64,000 nucleotides of DNA. Source: Syncephalastrum monosporum B8922. Lineage: Eukaryota > Mucoromycota > Mucoromycetes > Mucorales > Syncephalastraceae. The notes under the pieces are model-generated. The model was not told the DNA's origin. It worked only from the letters and a program-made list of their open reading frames with translations, and searched no databases. Within the stretch, counting starts at the first letter, position 1. Each line of letters starts with the position of its first letter. This document shows positions 49,983 through 61,881 of this stretch, piece after piece. Position numbers and translations under genes: made by a program. The stretch covers positions 1 to 64,000 of the forward strand of contig JNEN01001182.1 of NCBI GenBank assembly GCA_000697355.1, in the 5' to 3' direction.

Positions 49983-51195
49983 CTAAAAGAAATCCCAAAG
50001 CCGAAGGAATTCCTTGTGGTATGCCTCCACGACAGGCTCGAGGTTCGTAATGAGCACATTCTCTCGGTTCTTGAAACGAGCACTGTGTCGTCAAAAACAA
50101 TATCAGCGCTCCATCGTATGTTCTATTAGATGTGATACTTACGAGATCGACCAGTTAAAGCTGCCAGTGATGACAATCCGGTTGTCAACGACAGCGAACT
50201 TGTTGTGCATAAACTGATCTCTATATATTTGTCATAAATAAACTTCATCCTTTTCACTCCAGAAATGTAGTCTTCATACCCATTATCTTGCTTGGTAGGG
50301 ATATCTTCCTCTTCCTTCAGACGCATAATATCCGATCCGCGGTTATCCAACTGCTCATTGTCGGTGATGATTCGAACATCTACACCGCGACGGTGAGCAT
50401 CCCGAATGGCCCGGGCCGTCGTGTTATCCGTGAGCGAGAAAATGCAGACATAGAGTGTTTCTTCGGCGGACTTGAGGGCAGTGATGAACGTGTGGTAGCT
50501 TTGCTCGGATGGGAAGAAAAGTGGCATGCAGAAGTTCGATGACTCGGGCAGATACTCTGGCTCGAAGCCGCCCTTAAAATGCTGCTCCTCTTCTTCCGCA
50601 CTCTGATACGCGCATTGCTTCACCCACTGGCGGACGTGGGCACGCTCGCGACGCGCGGCAGCTGCATCAGCAGCAAATGAGCGCGTCTGGCGGATAATGA
50701 ACGACTTGTCTGCCGACGATTGCTTTTGTGCAATATCAGCCCACGATCTGCCACCCGCTTGCTGCTCTTCCTGATCATCCTCTTCTTCGTCATCATTTTG
50801 GTCATCCTTGGCCTCCTCAGGCAGAAAAGCATCGACTCCCAGGCTTGTACCAATCAAGCAACCCATGTACTTTTTCAGCAGCGTCAAACGGCGGCGATCG
50901 GCGTCGGACTCCATAGCTTTTCCCGTCGCCGCAAAGAGACGGTTCATCAGCTTGAGCGCGTCATGGTCATCCTGCTCGCCGCCATGACGCGGCTTATCCT
51001 CGAGGAGTGCATTAAAATGAGATGTCGTGCGCTCCAGATGTCCCTTGTCAGACACGATCGCATCCGCAGACGCCATCGACTAAGAATGACGTTAACACGT
51101 GTATATGAGGACGAACCCGAACTCCCGGGACTTACATGGCGTACTAGCTGAGGCAAGTTCAGCTCCTCTTCATCAGCCCAAGGAAAACCTGTCAT
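49983..51195 (-). CDS. PLD6/Zucchini-like single-HKD phospholipase D-family protein
   Basis: Four exons, 51195-51136, 51079-50280, 50220-50143 and 50082-49983, give 345 aa. It carries one HKD motif (His292-x-Lys294-x4-Asp299) followed by ITGSFNWS, preceded by the FPSEQSYHTFITALKSAEE strand-helix unit and TDNEQLDNRGSD, and followed by FKNRENVLITN. This arrangement matches mitochondrial cardiolipin hydrolase (PLD6), which acts as a dimer and in animals processes piRNAs as a nuclease. The N-terminal 150 residues are acidic and charged, with no evident membrane anchor, unlike animal PLD6. Cellular location and substrate are open. Confidence 0.88.
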
Positions 51196-52268
51196 GTTTT
51201 TGCTGTGTGATAAAAATGAATAAGAAAGAAAGAAGGTCTGTATGAGCTAAAATCTGTTTGAATGCCGGTTTATGAGAATTACTGTATGCATGGGCGTAGG
51301 ACAAGAGCACATCTGCGACTGAAATTGGTATAGCTCGGGCCGAGACTTAAAAATGACAAGGCTCAAATGCCTTCGCCAAACTGTTTGTAACTCTATATTT
51401 GACCCAGCTTAACGTGCCAAGAAACCAGAGCTTCACAGTGCTTTAACTATTTCCCGACAGTAATGTGGCAAACCCACCTGAGAAAAAAAAAACCACAGCT
51501 ATTAGCGCAGGGTAATCTCGCGCCAACACCTCCATAATTTAACAGATGTCTTGGTACAGAGCTAGACATGTCAGATTACCTACTTATTTACCTATTTATG
51601 GCAGACAGATGGTACGTACATAACCCTACAAGAAGCGTATGCTATTTATAAAATGACACCGGAGCACGCATGTTAGCTATAGCTGGGTGACGTGTGCAGG
51701 TTTAACCTTCGGAAAAGAAAACGTCGCACAAAGCGAAACTGAAGGCGTATATCACGTGTTCGTGCCGTCGCCCACCCATTATAATAGCACCAACCATCAC
51801 TGAATGTATCTAGTGGGTCTGGCGAGTTTTGGAAAGTGCACCAGTTCTTATCCATAAGTCTTTCATGTAAGAATGCATAGTCCTGACAAATCAGTAAACA
51901 AAATAGAAAGGGTCGTATGCGCCAAAATACTGTAGCAACAGTACTTGTTCCTGCGATGATCATTAAATGTTTTAGCAAACTACGTAGTATATGACACTAC
52001 GTGTATGTAGCCATTATGCTTTTTTTAAGTCGATATGTATAAGAACAAAACCTAACAACAGATTATATTACTGGTATTGAATGTCTTCCTGGAGTTTCTA
52101 GGGGTATAAGTAGAGATTGATTGAAATTGGGGCGTGTCTTGTATCCAGCCCGCTGTCTTTAAGAAATATGTGTGGCATCTAACGAGTAATCCAGCTCGCT
52201 TAGAAACAGGCAGACATATTATTCTGTCCCACGCCAGAGCAATGCAGGAGGAAATGCAAAAGAACCTT
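51196..52268. other. Intergenic, no supportable gene
   Basis: This AT-rich region lies between two minus-strand genes. A 101-codon minus ORF (51673-51978) has no family resemblance. Confidence 0.6.
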
Positions 52269-53826
52269 CTAAACCACATGTTGCCGCCGTTGCGAAGGTC
52301 GATTGGAGCGCTTCTTATGGTAAAGCGCTGCTGGCGGACGGTAAGAACACTCTGCGTAAATCATTGGTGGAGATGGCGGCGGCAACAGCGGAGGAGGTGA
52401 TGTCGACTGATGGCACCGGTAATTTGCATGCGCCGCACGCTTTGTGGCATGAAATTCGTCGATCATATTAAGTACAAAGCTCACCGCGTGTACCTGGAGC
52501 TCCTCATAGTGCGGATTGCGTTCGGGATCAAACATCATCATGTGGGATATCAATATGGCTTCTGCATTGTACTGCTCTTCATTTTCCGTAGGACCTTTGT
52601 CCCATGTCAGTGGACGGAAAAAGGTGGAATCCTTCATGCCACTGGGTATACGGATAAATTTTCGCGGATTAGTCCTAGTTTGGTCTCTGGATGGTAGCTA
52701 ATACACCGAATATAAATGTCGGATCATTTTGGCCATACGTAATATATGAGCATGCAGGATAATAGCCATGAGACTGCCGTACCTCATTGTAGAAGCAGCA
52801 GAACTTGGTATCTTGCAATATTTCAAGGACGTCTTCCACCCTTAAAATAACGAAGCATCTGATGAATATATTTCTATATTGGCCGATGTCAAGCCATATG
52901 GCTTCCGAGTAAAAGCTTACCTTTCGCGATGACTCCAGAACTTTGCTAGCTGCTTGGTGAATTCAAGGTATTGCATAGTATTATATGCAACTTGCACACC
53001 AAATAGCTTTGCAGCAAACAACAGAAAAGAGGCCGCAGCCATGCTTGCACTGAGCTCGACTAATGCTGATATAAGAGTGTCTGATTTGGCTAGAGACGAG
53101 GAAACTTTCTTCAGAGCGTCCTTCAGAAGACTCGGCACAGAACTTTTTTCAACCGTAATATTGGCGAGCATTTGAACAGGCCGTGTGCTGATGTCTTTCA
53201 TCATTTTCAGGGCCATGTCTTTATCCAGAGAGAAAAAGGGCGTGTCATATGCCACCAATCCCAGAATGCGACATTTGTAAAGCCCTTGCATTCTTCTTTC
53301 GTTCCAGTGGCGTACTACATCAGCGGCTTTGTCATGGAAATGCATTCATATATAGCGTATGCATATATACTAATCAGTATCAGGTCCTATTTGCAGGAAG
53401 TGCTGTTAGCTCACCTAGAAGTCCACCCATGCTATGACCATGTAGAACGACCAGTATCTCTGCGCCGTTTGCTTCGAAAGACCACTCCTGCACTTGACGC
53501 TTGATCCAAGCAATGATATTATCACGTGTAACACCATACTTCCTAGCAGATATACCAATTAACCTTAAGTCTAGCACGTCCATGATACGACCAACACACC
53601 CCTTAGATTTGTAATCATAGAGCACCCTGTCAAGCACGACTTTTCCTTCATATGAGCGTTGCACGTATTCATCAACATAAGAGGGAAGCTCCTGGAGAAG
53701 TCGTGTCACTTTCGTTATGAGCCGCTACGTATAATAGTCCCCTAAGTTTATCGGTGTTACCTTGAAGGTGCGCTCACTTCTACCCAGGAAACCGTGAATC
53801 CATACGTTCTTAACGATTGCTAGCAT
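52269..53826 (-). CDS. DUF676-type putative serine esterase (alpha/beta hydrolase)
   Basis: Five exons, 53826-53761, 53691-53415, 53326-52921, 52840-52783 and 52697-52269, give 411 aa. The N-terminus reads WIHGFLGR..TFKELPSY (HG oxyanion, residues 11-12). The nucleophile elbow is GHSMGG with Ser109, followed after a helix by ILGLVAYDTPFF, the pattern of the DUF676 lipase-like family. A hydrophobic helical segment (about 205-230) suggests membrane contact. The acceptor at 53692 was chosen because TFKELPSY restores the family pattern. The C-terminal 25 residues (Pro-rich, then basic) are uncertain and may contain another intron. Substrate is unknown. Confidence 0.75.
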
Positions 53827-56800
53827 TTTGTTTCTCTGGTCGAAAGAGTCCAAAGAACGGCCTTTCACTCAGAGTGGTATAAATAAGCAGAGAAAAGGAC
53901 GGGACAGGAGAGCTGCTTTGAGAAGAAAGAGGAGGAAGGAACGAGTAATGGGCGGCGGCTGAGCCAGGGGTGTGCTCTTTATTGCGCAGATTGTTCCACA
54001 GCCGCCGCCGAAAAGATCAAAATTGACAAATTAATCTCTCTATGCGCCAAATGAAGACTCTATACTACTCACTCCCGTTCCATGACGAAGCAATGACTTC
54101 GTGTATGAGCGTTTGTTGTGTAGTAAGTACATTAAAGCTCCTTGCAATTGATGCCATGTTCATTCCACGATAGCACAGTTTTAGAGTCAAGAATTTCTTG
54201 TGCACCATCAAACTCAGCAGCGCGGCAATCCAGATGTATATTTAGGATCTTCATCCCAACAATTAGAACAAAAACGTGCCAATATCACCCGTAATGTCCA
54301 GTTGGAGACAAAGGCGGTTTAGTAAGCTACACGCAAAAAAAAAAAAAAAAGAAAGAAACTAACGGGGCCTGAGAGTAAGGCATACAACTCACCAAAATAT
54401 GAAGTTCGACGCTGCTTGGGGAGAAAGATATGCTCAACCATATGTATAAGAACGACAATAGTTGTTTTTTATTGGCTGAGACAACGCAATATGATGCTGC
54501 ATGGTGAGAGATGGACTCAACCTCAAAGGGATTCTTTCTCGATGTAACGAGACCAGACGGTAAAGTTTTGTATCAGAGAGACATGGTACTCCGTATCACG
54601 AGACTCGGTAAAGAGAAACAGCACTGGAAGGATATTCAACTATTCAGAGATAACCGTATGAGTTGATATGAGTTGATTTACCGGTCAAATGACGCAGTGT
54701 AGACTCGAAAAGTACATAGACACTCTTCTCATTAGTATTGTGCTTACAGGCAACCAGTGCAATTTAGCGGCGTTCATATGGACAAAACTGGCACTATGAG
54801 CTCTTCTGTCAACGTTGCAATCATTTAAGCTCGGTTAAGAGAAGGGACCAGAGGACACATAAAGTCCAGCTCGGTAGCAAAAGCAAGGAGACCGGTGATG
54901 ACAATGTTGTAGGTAGCGGTATGAATCCAACTCCATGGTCTAATGCTTTGCATGGGATCTCCAAATACGAAGAAGGGAAGAATGCAGTGCTTAATACCTT
55001 TCCTTTAAACCTTACTCTGCACTGCATCTACAAGTCGATTTCGATGAAAATATATCTATCGTAGACACGAAACGCAGAAGGTATGGGATACCAAACCTGT
55101 GTCCCGATCCAACCCCAGCTGCATAGCACGCAGTCGCCATGGCTATCTTCAGATATCCCTGACTCCAGACGATGACAGTATCTAGCTGATAGTTGACACC
55201 CGAGCTCGTGGACTCTTGTTGACAGCCAGTTAGTACCTGGATAGTTAGTCGATCAATGCCCGAGCCAGCTCACTTCAGACATCGAATACCATCTTGGTAT
55301 CTTTTTATGTGGAGACGACGGGATTAGTAAAACTAAAGTTCTATAGCAGGGCATCTGCAAACAATGTCTTCATTGCATTGGTTGAAATAAATATAGGCAA
55401 TGCTACTTTCTCAAAGAGGGTTCTCTTAACTACGATACTCTGCTGCTATATCTATTGCGCTGAATGGTCGAGCGGATTAAAACTCGGGAAATTAGATAAG
55501 AGATATCCCCGATACTCCACATACTGCACTTGGCTGTGTTTTTATGTGAGTCAATGGATACGTTGTAAGTAGTCAAGAATCAGCTTTTATATATGTCTGT
55601 CTACTTCATCAAGACTCATCCTAAGGAATCAAGGCTGTGAATACCTACAGCAGCTAGCTTGATTATATTTCTCGGTTTTTCTATTAGCTTAACTTGACTT
55701 CTTTTTCCACAACGACCGCCAATAAATGCTGCACTAGATGTAGCACACATCGCCGTGAGCACTGTTTAACAATGTCAAATACAAAGTTCGGCAAGGAACA
55801 CGCGACTCGCCAGATACTTCAGGTCCGCTTTTCCCATACGAACCTAAACGTGCGTCTCCAGAATCTTATCTGAGGTGTTTCTTGCAATAGATAAAAGCAT
55901 TTTCAGTAGTTGAGTGATCCTGCATAGGACCTGAAGATAATGATCCAGCCGCTTTCGCCAACTGAAAGCAAACACTATAGTGTGTCCCATAACTTCACTC
56001 TTAATAGGGCGCCGACTATGGTTTCAGTTAGCTACGACATCGTCTGTTAGAAATACTGTGCAATGTACAAGGAACTATATTTGTCTCAAAAACTTTATTT
56101 TGATCCTACGCTCGGACAGGACAGGCGAAAAAATGCGTGCTTTGATGTAACAAGATCTTCCTCTGCTGGTTTTGCGATGCATTTTGTCCTGTTTTCATTT
56201 TATTATTCATGCACTCAAGCGCATCGAAGCCAATTATGCTACTTTGTAGCGTTTCGCTATATAACTATGCTCGAAAACGGTATGTCTTTTGAAGTACAAT
56301 TTACGGAGCGAAAGCCATCCATAATAAAGTTTGCAGGCTCAGATCAATCATCCCCATCCTTACTCACCTTCGATTTTCATTGGCTACCCGTTATCCGCTT
56401 TTGGAAATCTTTGTGAAATAATTGACCTGAGCTGTGCAGCAAACTTTTTTATTCTTGCAGAACCACGAATCAGGAGAGTTGCCCGGAACACACGCGGGAG
56501 ATTTTAAGGCAAAAAAAGCCCTACGCCGCACTGATACCTACCCCATTGGTAGAAGATCAACATAAAGTGTGGGGAAAGCCGCTTTGGCCCAAAGTCGAGG
56601 CAGAATGTTTAGGACGACACGGAAGGAGGACGGAATCGAGCAAATTCGCTCGGATTATCATTTTCTAGCCATATCATTAATTTTCACGCGCTGTCGAGCT
56701 TACGTGACCGAAACCACAGACTAGTATAAAGAGACCCACGCGCAGGCATGTGCTTGAACTGTTTTCGTTAATCTACCGTGTTCTTTTCCCCTTTCCATTT

Positions 56801-56833
56801 TTTAATTTCTCTTCCCTTGTGCACTCCAGAACT
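53827..56833. other. Intergenic, no supportable gene
   Basis: This 3 kb AT-rich region lies between the divergent esterase and dihydroxyacetone kinase genes. ORFs reach 117 codons (56063-56416) without any motif. A 16-A tract lies near 54335-54350. TATAAA at 56725-56730 probably serves the kinase gene. Confidence 0.6.
56725..56730 (+). promoter_or_regulatory. TATA box of the dihydroxyacetone kinase gene
   Basis: TATAAA lies 109 bp before the start codon at 56834. The call is by motif and position only. Confidence 0.45.
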
Positions 56834-59110
56834 ATGACTTCCTCAGAAACAGGTACAATCATCTATTAAGCGAAAAGAGCCATTCCTCAATGCTTCCCTC
56901 GTGTTTTGTCGAGTAGCCGCTAAGCATGTTGTCAACGACCCCAAGACCGTAAGTTTCGCGATTCATGACGCGTCCAGATAAACTTACAGACTGACATGAC
57001 ATATTTTTCCATAACACAAGGCCGTGAGCGACAGTGTCCAGGGACTCTGCTACGCAAACCCGCACCTGCGGCTGGTCAAGGAAGATAAGAGTAAGGGCAG
57101 CTATCTGGGCTGCAACGTATTATCTGACAGTTTATAACAGTTGTCATCGACGCTGAGGCGGCCTCTATCGCGAAGAAGCAGGTCACGCTTGTGGCAGGAG
57201 GCGGTTCCGGACACGAACCCGGCTATGCTGGCTATGTTGGCCAGGGCATGCTCACTGCCGCCGTATGTGGTCACGTCTTTGCCTCGCCGTCCACCAGCCA
57301 GGTACTGTCTGCTCTTGAGCGCGTCCAGTCTCCCCATGGCACACTGGTCATCGTCATGAACTACACCGGCGATTGTCTGCATTTCGGTCTGGCCGTTGAA
57401 CGTGCCAAGGCCCAGGGCATCAAGGTCGAGATGGTCATCATTGCTGAAGACGTCGCTATCGGTCGCAGCAGCAAGGTCGGTCGCCGGGGCCTGGCTGCAA
57501 CCGCCCTGGCCGTCAAGCTGGCTGGTGCTGCCGCTGCACGAGGGTACTGTTACTGTCTATGTTGCCACTATCGATATCATCAGGTCGATATACGAGGCTA
57601 CTTGGGTACTGAGACGCTTTTTCTTTGTTTCTAGATGCTCTCTGGAGCAAGTCAAGGCAGCAGCCGAGCAGGTAAACAAGAACGGCGCAACCCTGGGCGT
57701 GGCACTCGACCACTGCCATGTGCCTGGCTCGGGCAACCCGGTCCATCTGCCACCAAACATGGTCGAAATTGGCATGGGCATCCACAACGAGCCCGGCCTC
57801 GTGAAACGCTCGATCGAGCCTGCTTCCACACTTGTTCGATCCATGGTCGACATGATCCTTAACAAGGACGACAAGGAGCGCGGATATCTGCAATACGACA
57901 GCTCCTCCAAGGCAGTCTTGCTTGTCAACAACCTCGGCGGTCTCTCCAACCTGGAGCTCCACCTCGTGGTCAAGGAAGCAGTCGAGGCATGCCAAGGCCG
58001 TCTTCAACTTGAGCGCGTCTATGCAGGCACTTTCTTGACCAGTATCGACATGCAAGGCTTTTCGGTATCGCTTCTTACCCCCCTCGAAAAGGATACATTG
58101 GCCTATTTGGACGATCCCGTGCAAGCCCCAGGCTGGCCCGCTTATTCTCACGGGCCCTTCTCAGCCAACATTGATGCTCCCCCACATGCAAAGCAAAAGC
58201 TGGAGACCGTCTCCACTGAGGGTGATGTTCCTGGTAAGTCTGAATTAACATGGATGATTCCGTAACACAAGTCACCCAAAGCTTTGGAAACCCAGTATTG
58301 ACTCATACATTTATAACTTTACCATTAGTCAACCCTGAGCTGGTGCGTGCCGCCGCGCAAGCCGTCATTGCTGCCGAGCCCGAGATTACCTCGTACGACA
58401 CCATTCTCGGGGACGGTGACTGTGGCCTGACTCTCAAGGCAGCTGCTGCAGGTATTTGCTTGCGTGGGATGTGGCGCGACGTTGCGCTGCATATGGTGCA
58501 TCCAAAGCGGGCTGGTTTCTTATTTTCTTCATTTAAAAATAGCCATTCTGGAAAACCTGCCGCAGTTTCCCGTGCAGTCTGGCGTGCAGACCCTTCTGGA
58601 CTTGGCTGACGTGATCGAGAACACTGTCGGTGGCACATCTGCCGCCATCTACTGTATCTACATTAACGCTCTTGCAGGCAGCTTGTCCAAAGCCAGAGAC
58701 CAGCAAGGCGTCGCTCAGTGGGCCAAGGGTATGTGGAAAAGAGAAAAAACAAAAGGGAAACAGGCGTCATGGTCGTATGACTTCTTCGCACTAAATGCTC
58801 ACTTTCCTGACTGGGTCTAGCCTCCGCATTGGCCCTTGAAGCACTCCAAGTATACACTCTGGCCCGTGTCGGTGATCGCACCATGATGGATACCCTGATC
58901 CCGTTCGTAGAGACCTTAAACGCCAAGCAGGACGTGGCGGCCGCAATTGAGGCAGCACAGAAGGGTGCAGAGGCGACTCGGCACATGCATGCCAATATGG
59001 GCCGTGCGTCTTACGTGCCTGATGAGGACGTTAAGAAGGCTTCCCTCCCTGATGCTGGTGCCTACGGCCTTGCCGCTCTGCTTACTGGTCTCGGCAAAGC
59101 ACTCAACTAA
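56834..59110 (+). CDS. DAK1: ATP-dependent dihydroxyacetone kinase
   Basis: Eight exons: 56834-56852, 56917-56948, 57021-57090, 57141-57543, 57635-58233, 58329-58451, 58543-58728 and 58821-59110, giving 573 aa (yeast Dak1 584). It phosphorylates dihydroxyacetone (and glyceraldehyde) to the triose phosphate, used in glycerol catabolism and detoxification. The DhaK domain carries GGGSGHEPG (60-68) and the His225 in GIHNEPG that binds substrate covalently in this family. The DhaL domain carries GDGDCGLT (402-409), whose aspartates hold the Mg-ATP. The first coding exon has only six codons plus one base; its MTSSET start is the nearest upstream ATG that joins in frame to KHVVNDP. Confidence 0.97.
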
Positions 59111-59457
59111 TCAGAAGCATGCCTGCTGTAAATCTGTCTCTTGTATGCCCTCACATCTAAAGCAACCTGCTTCTACAAAAAGTTTTTTAAATATTTCCTT
59201 GCATAAAAATTCACTTTTGCCAAATGACATTTATTTTGCTATTTTATACAAGACGTTTAAGATATGTCTGTGTGAGAGTTGAGGAGGAGCTCTTTTTAAA
59301 TTATCCTCTTTACATGAAAGCAATAGCGACACCCATGAAGGAACATGTAGCTTAACATTTTTGTAAGGATGAGTGAAGACACAGAAAAAGAGACTTCCTT
59401 AAATATATACATATGGCACACCGGTGTTTCTCCACGTATGACGATCAGAACGGTGCC
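59111..59457. other. Convergent 3' spacer
   Basis: This 347-bp AT-rich spacer lies between the stops of DAK1 and the Ert1-like gene. I see nothing coding. Confidence 0.7.
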
Positions 59458-61427
59458 TTATTGCAAATCGATGGGCAGAAAGTTGCCTACAATGATGGTC
59501 TAGTCACGCAAAATATGTTAGTCAAGAAATAGGACGAGAAGCGCAGCTGCGTCTGTATACGACCGTACCGGTCTAAAAAGGGGCAAGAAATAATGACCAT
59601 TAGCATTTAAATCATCCGACTTGAGTCCGTGCTTACTCACATGTTGTATTTGTCTCTGCGGATAGTAAATGAAAAGCAGCAGGACAGGATATTGGACGTG
59701 CGTTGGTGTTTGAGGAAACAGGATGTCAAGACAGCTTTTTGCTTTGCATCGAAAGCGATATTTCCGTACTTTTCCCAGTAGTTCACTGTAGATTCTTCGG
59801 CCATGATCTCATAGATACAGAGTTGTCCCTAGATAAAATACAGGTATATGTCAGAACTATGCTATTCAAGCTGCATTTTTTACGCACATCACGCAATTTT
59901 TCCACCGGAACGTCAATTAGCGACGCGAACTCCTTGTTTCCCTTGTATATCTCCCCTGTGCGGCGCCATAGACAGGCAGGAACAGCCATAGCGCTGAATA
60001 CACGATCATAATCCTGATAGAGAAAAGTGTCTGTTTGAGCCGTGACAACAGGATATGCGTTTCGGGAGGGTCATACCAAAAGCAGTCGCTCGAATGCTTC
60101 CTCGACAAGGATGAGATCAATATCCGTTAATGCCTGTGCAACATCCCGGAAAGTGGGTCGAAAGGTTCCCATCACGTTTAGGATCCGCTGCCGACTGTCG
60201 GATGACATACTTTTTCAAAAGGGAAAGGAGATAGAAAAAGTAAAGAGATCATGTTCAGAGTGATTGTTCGAAATCACAACAGGGAACGGCTTACTGCTGG
60301 TCCATATAGCGTTGCAGCCGTGCATAACCGTTCACATAATTGTACGGTTTCAGAAACCCCGCCTCGTACTTTGCATTGATGACTTCGTTGAGACGGTCTT
60401 CGAGCTTGCCGTCCTGAGGATCCGCCGCTGTCAAAAAGAACTTGTCTTTACTATCCGGCGAAGGAGTCGTCAAACCGTTACTACTCGGGTCGTAATAGAA
60501 TCTATGCGTCTCGTCGTCTTCGCCATCGATGAAGTCGCTAAACAACATGGAAGAAAGGTGTGAGAAAAATCGAGAGGAAAAAAGAAGCAAGTGAAAAAAT
60601 AAGGAAAAAGAGGGGAAGAAAAAAAGAGCAACAAGGGGTCTTTTTTTTTTATCTCAATCGCTCTTTCTTTCTCTTGTCTCATTTTTTACTCACTTGAGGA
60701 TCGTCAGTTCCTTGCCCATCGATTCGCTAGCAAAAGTCAGAGGCAATGAATCTGCAAGGGAGTCAAACATAGCATGATAATTGTCGTATAAAGTACAGTG
60801 TGAGCTTGTAATGCGCTACGCTAAAAAAGGACAAAGACACACACACACACCTCGGGGCGTCCGTACTGGTGGTGAAAGTCGTTGCCTCTGTGACCCGGAC
60901 ATGCGTGCATGATTGGTCCTGGTTGTGATTGTGGATGTGGTCGCGGTCGTGGTCGTGGTCGTCGTTGTGGAAGGGGATGGTTTTTTGGTCAGAGTATCTG
61001 GACGAGGCTCGTCGTGGCACAAATGGCCAATGCTTCGCTTCAAACATCGTTGGCATGGTCGACCTGTTCTGACCTGCGTCAGTATGTATGTACTTGACCT
61101 AGCAACCTGGACGTAATGTAATGCACAAGGGACCTCCACCAACAGAGTTTCAAAAGCACATAAAATAATAGTGAAGAATAAATGGTGCTGTTACCTTCAT
61201 CGCATGTCATATGAGACCGTCTGCAGAAAACACAGGCTGAGGGGGTAATAATTATAAAGCGGATTGAGGAAGAAGAAGGGAAGAGGGGAAAAGAGGGGCC
61301 GTTGGAAGTGTTGTTCCTGCAGTGTGAGTGATATACGCGAAGATGCCAGGATATTGCTTTTACCCAGAGACACTTTTTTCCGCTTTCGCTTGACACCGAG
61401 ATCGACATTGGTAAGGGATTGCGACAT
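59458..61427 (-). CDS. Ert1/AcuK-type Zn2Cys6 transcription factor with PAS domain
   Basis: Ten exons: 61427-61364, 61236-61195, 61063-60851, 60751-60694, 60537-60295, 60209-60077, 60013-59888, 59828-59641, 59572-59569 and 59499-59458, giving 370 aa. This family (Ert1, Rds2, AcuK/AcuM) controls gluconeogenesis and growth on non-fermentable carbon. The six zinc Cys are 23, 26, 33, 39, 42 and 51, split over three exons. A basic KRKRKK lies before them. After a Thr/Ser-rich linker come LTFASESMGKELTIL, a conserved central segment, and a PAS-like domain from VPACLWRRTGEIYKGNKEF to EESTVNYWEKYGNIAFD. It ends in RRDKYNIPTIIVGNFLPI. The ninth exon is only 4 nt (ACCG), needed to make NIP in frame. 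It is convergent with DAK1, a plausible target. Confidence 0.88.
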
Positions 61428-61881
61428 TGCGACAAAAAAAAAAGGGAAAGTGAGAGAGTGTAAGAGGAAGGGAGAAGAAAGGCGAGGCAAAAAAGTAAAG
61501 ACTTGCAACTTATTTTCCCCACATTTCCCAATATATGTATAAAAAACCTGTCCCTCTTCCTGTCCTCTTGGGTGTTTCACAAACTTTGTCGAAATGGAGG
61601 GCTGGCTTCACACGGGGTGTGGTGTGGCATGTGCCATGTGATGCCCGACAAGCCATTCAGAAACGCCCATTCCCCCATCCCGCGCGCACATACACACACA
61701 CATACAGGACACACGCACACTTACGCAACACAGAGTGCGCAATCCTCAACTCTATTAGATGCGGTTGACGAATGACACGTCTCGATCTCCTTTTTTTGAT
61801 AAGATATGAAATAAAGAGAATATACATCATAAATATGTAAGCATTATTTTATTATATAGGCGGTATACTATGAGACTACGC
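61428..61881. other. Spacer upstream of the Ert1-like gene
   Basis: This 454-bp spacer has a CA-dinucleotide patch (about 61688-61720). It separates the Ert1-like start from the arrestin-like stop, both on the minus strand. Confidence 0.65.
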
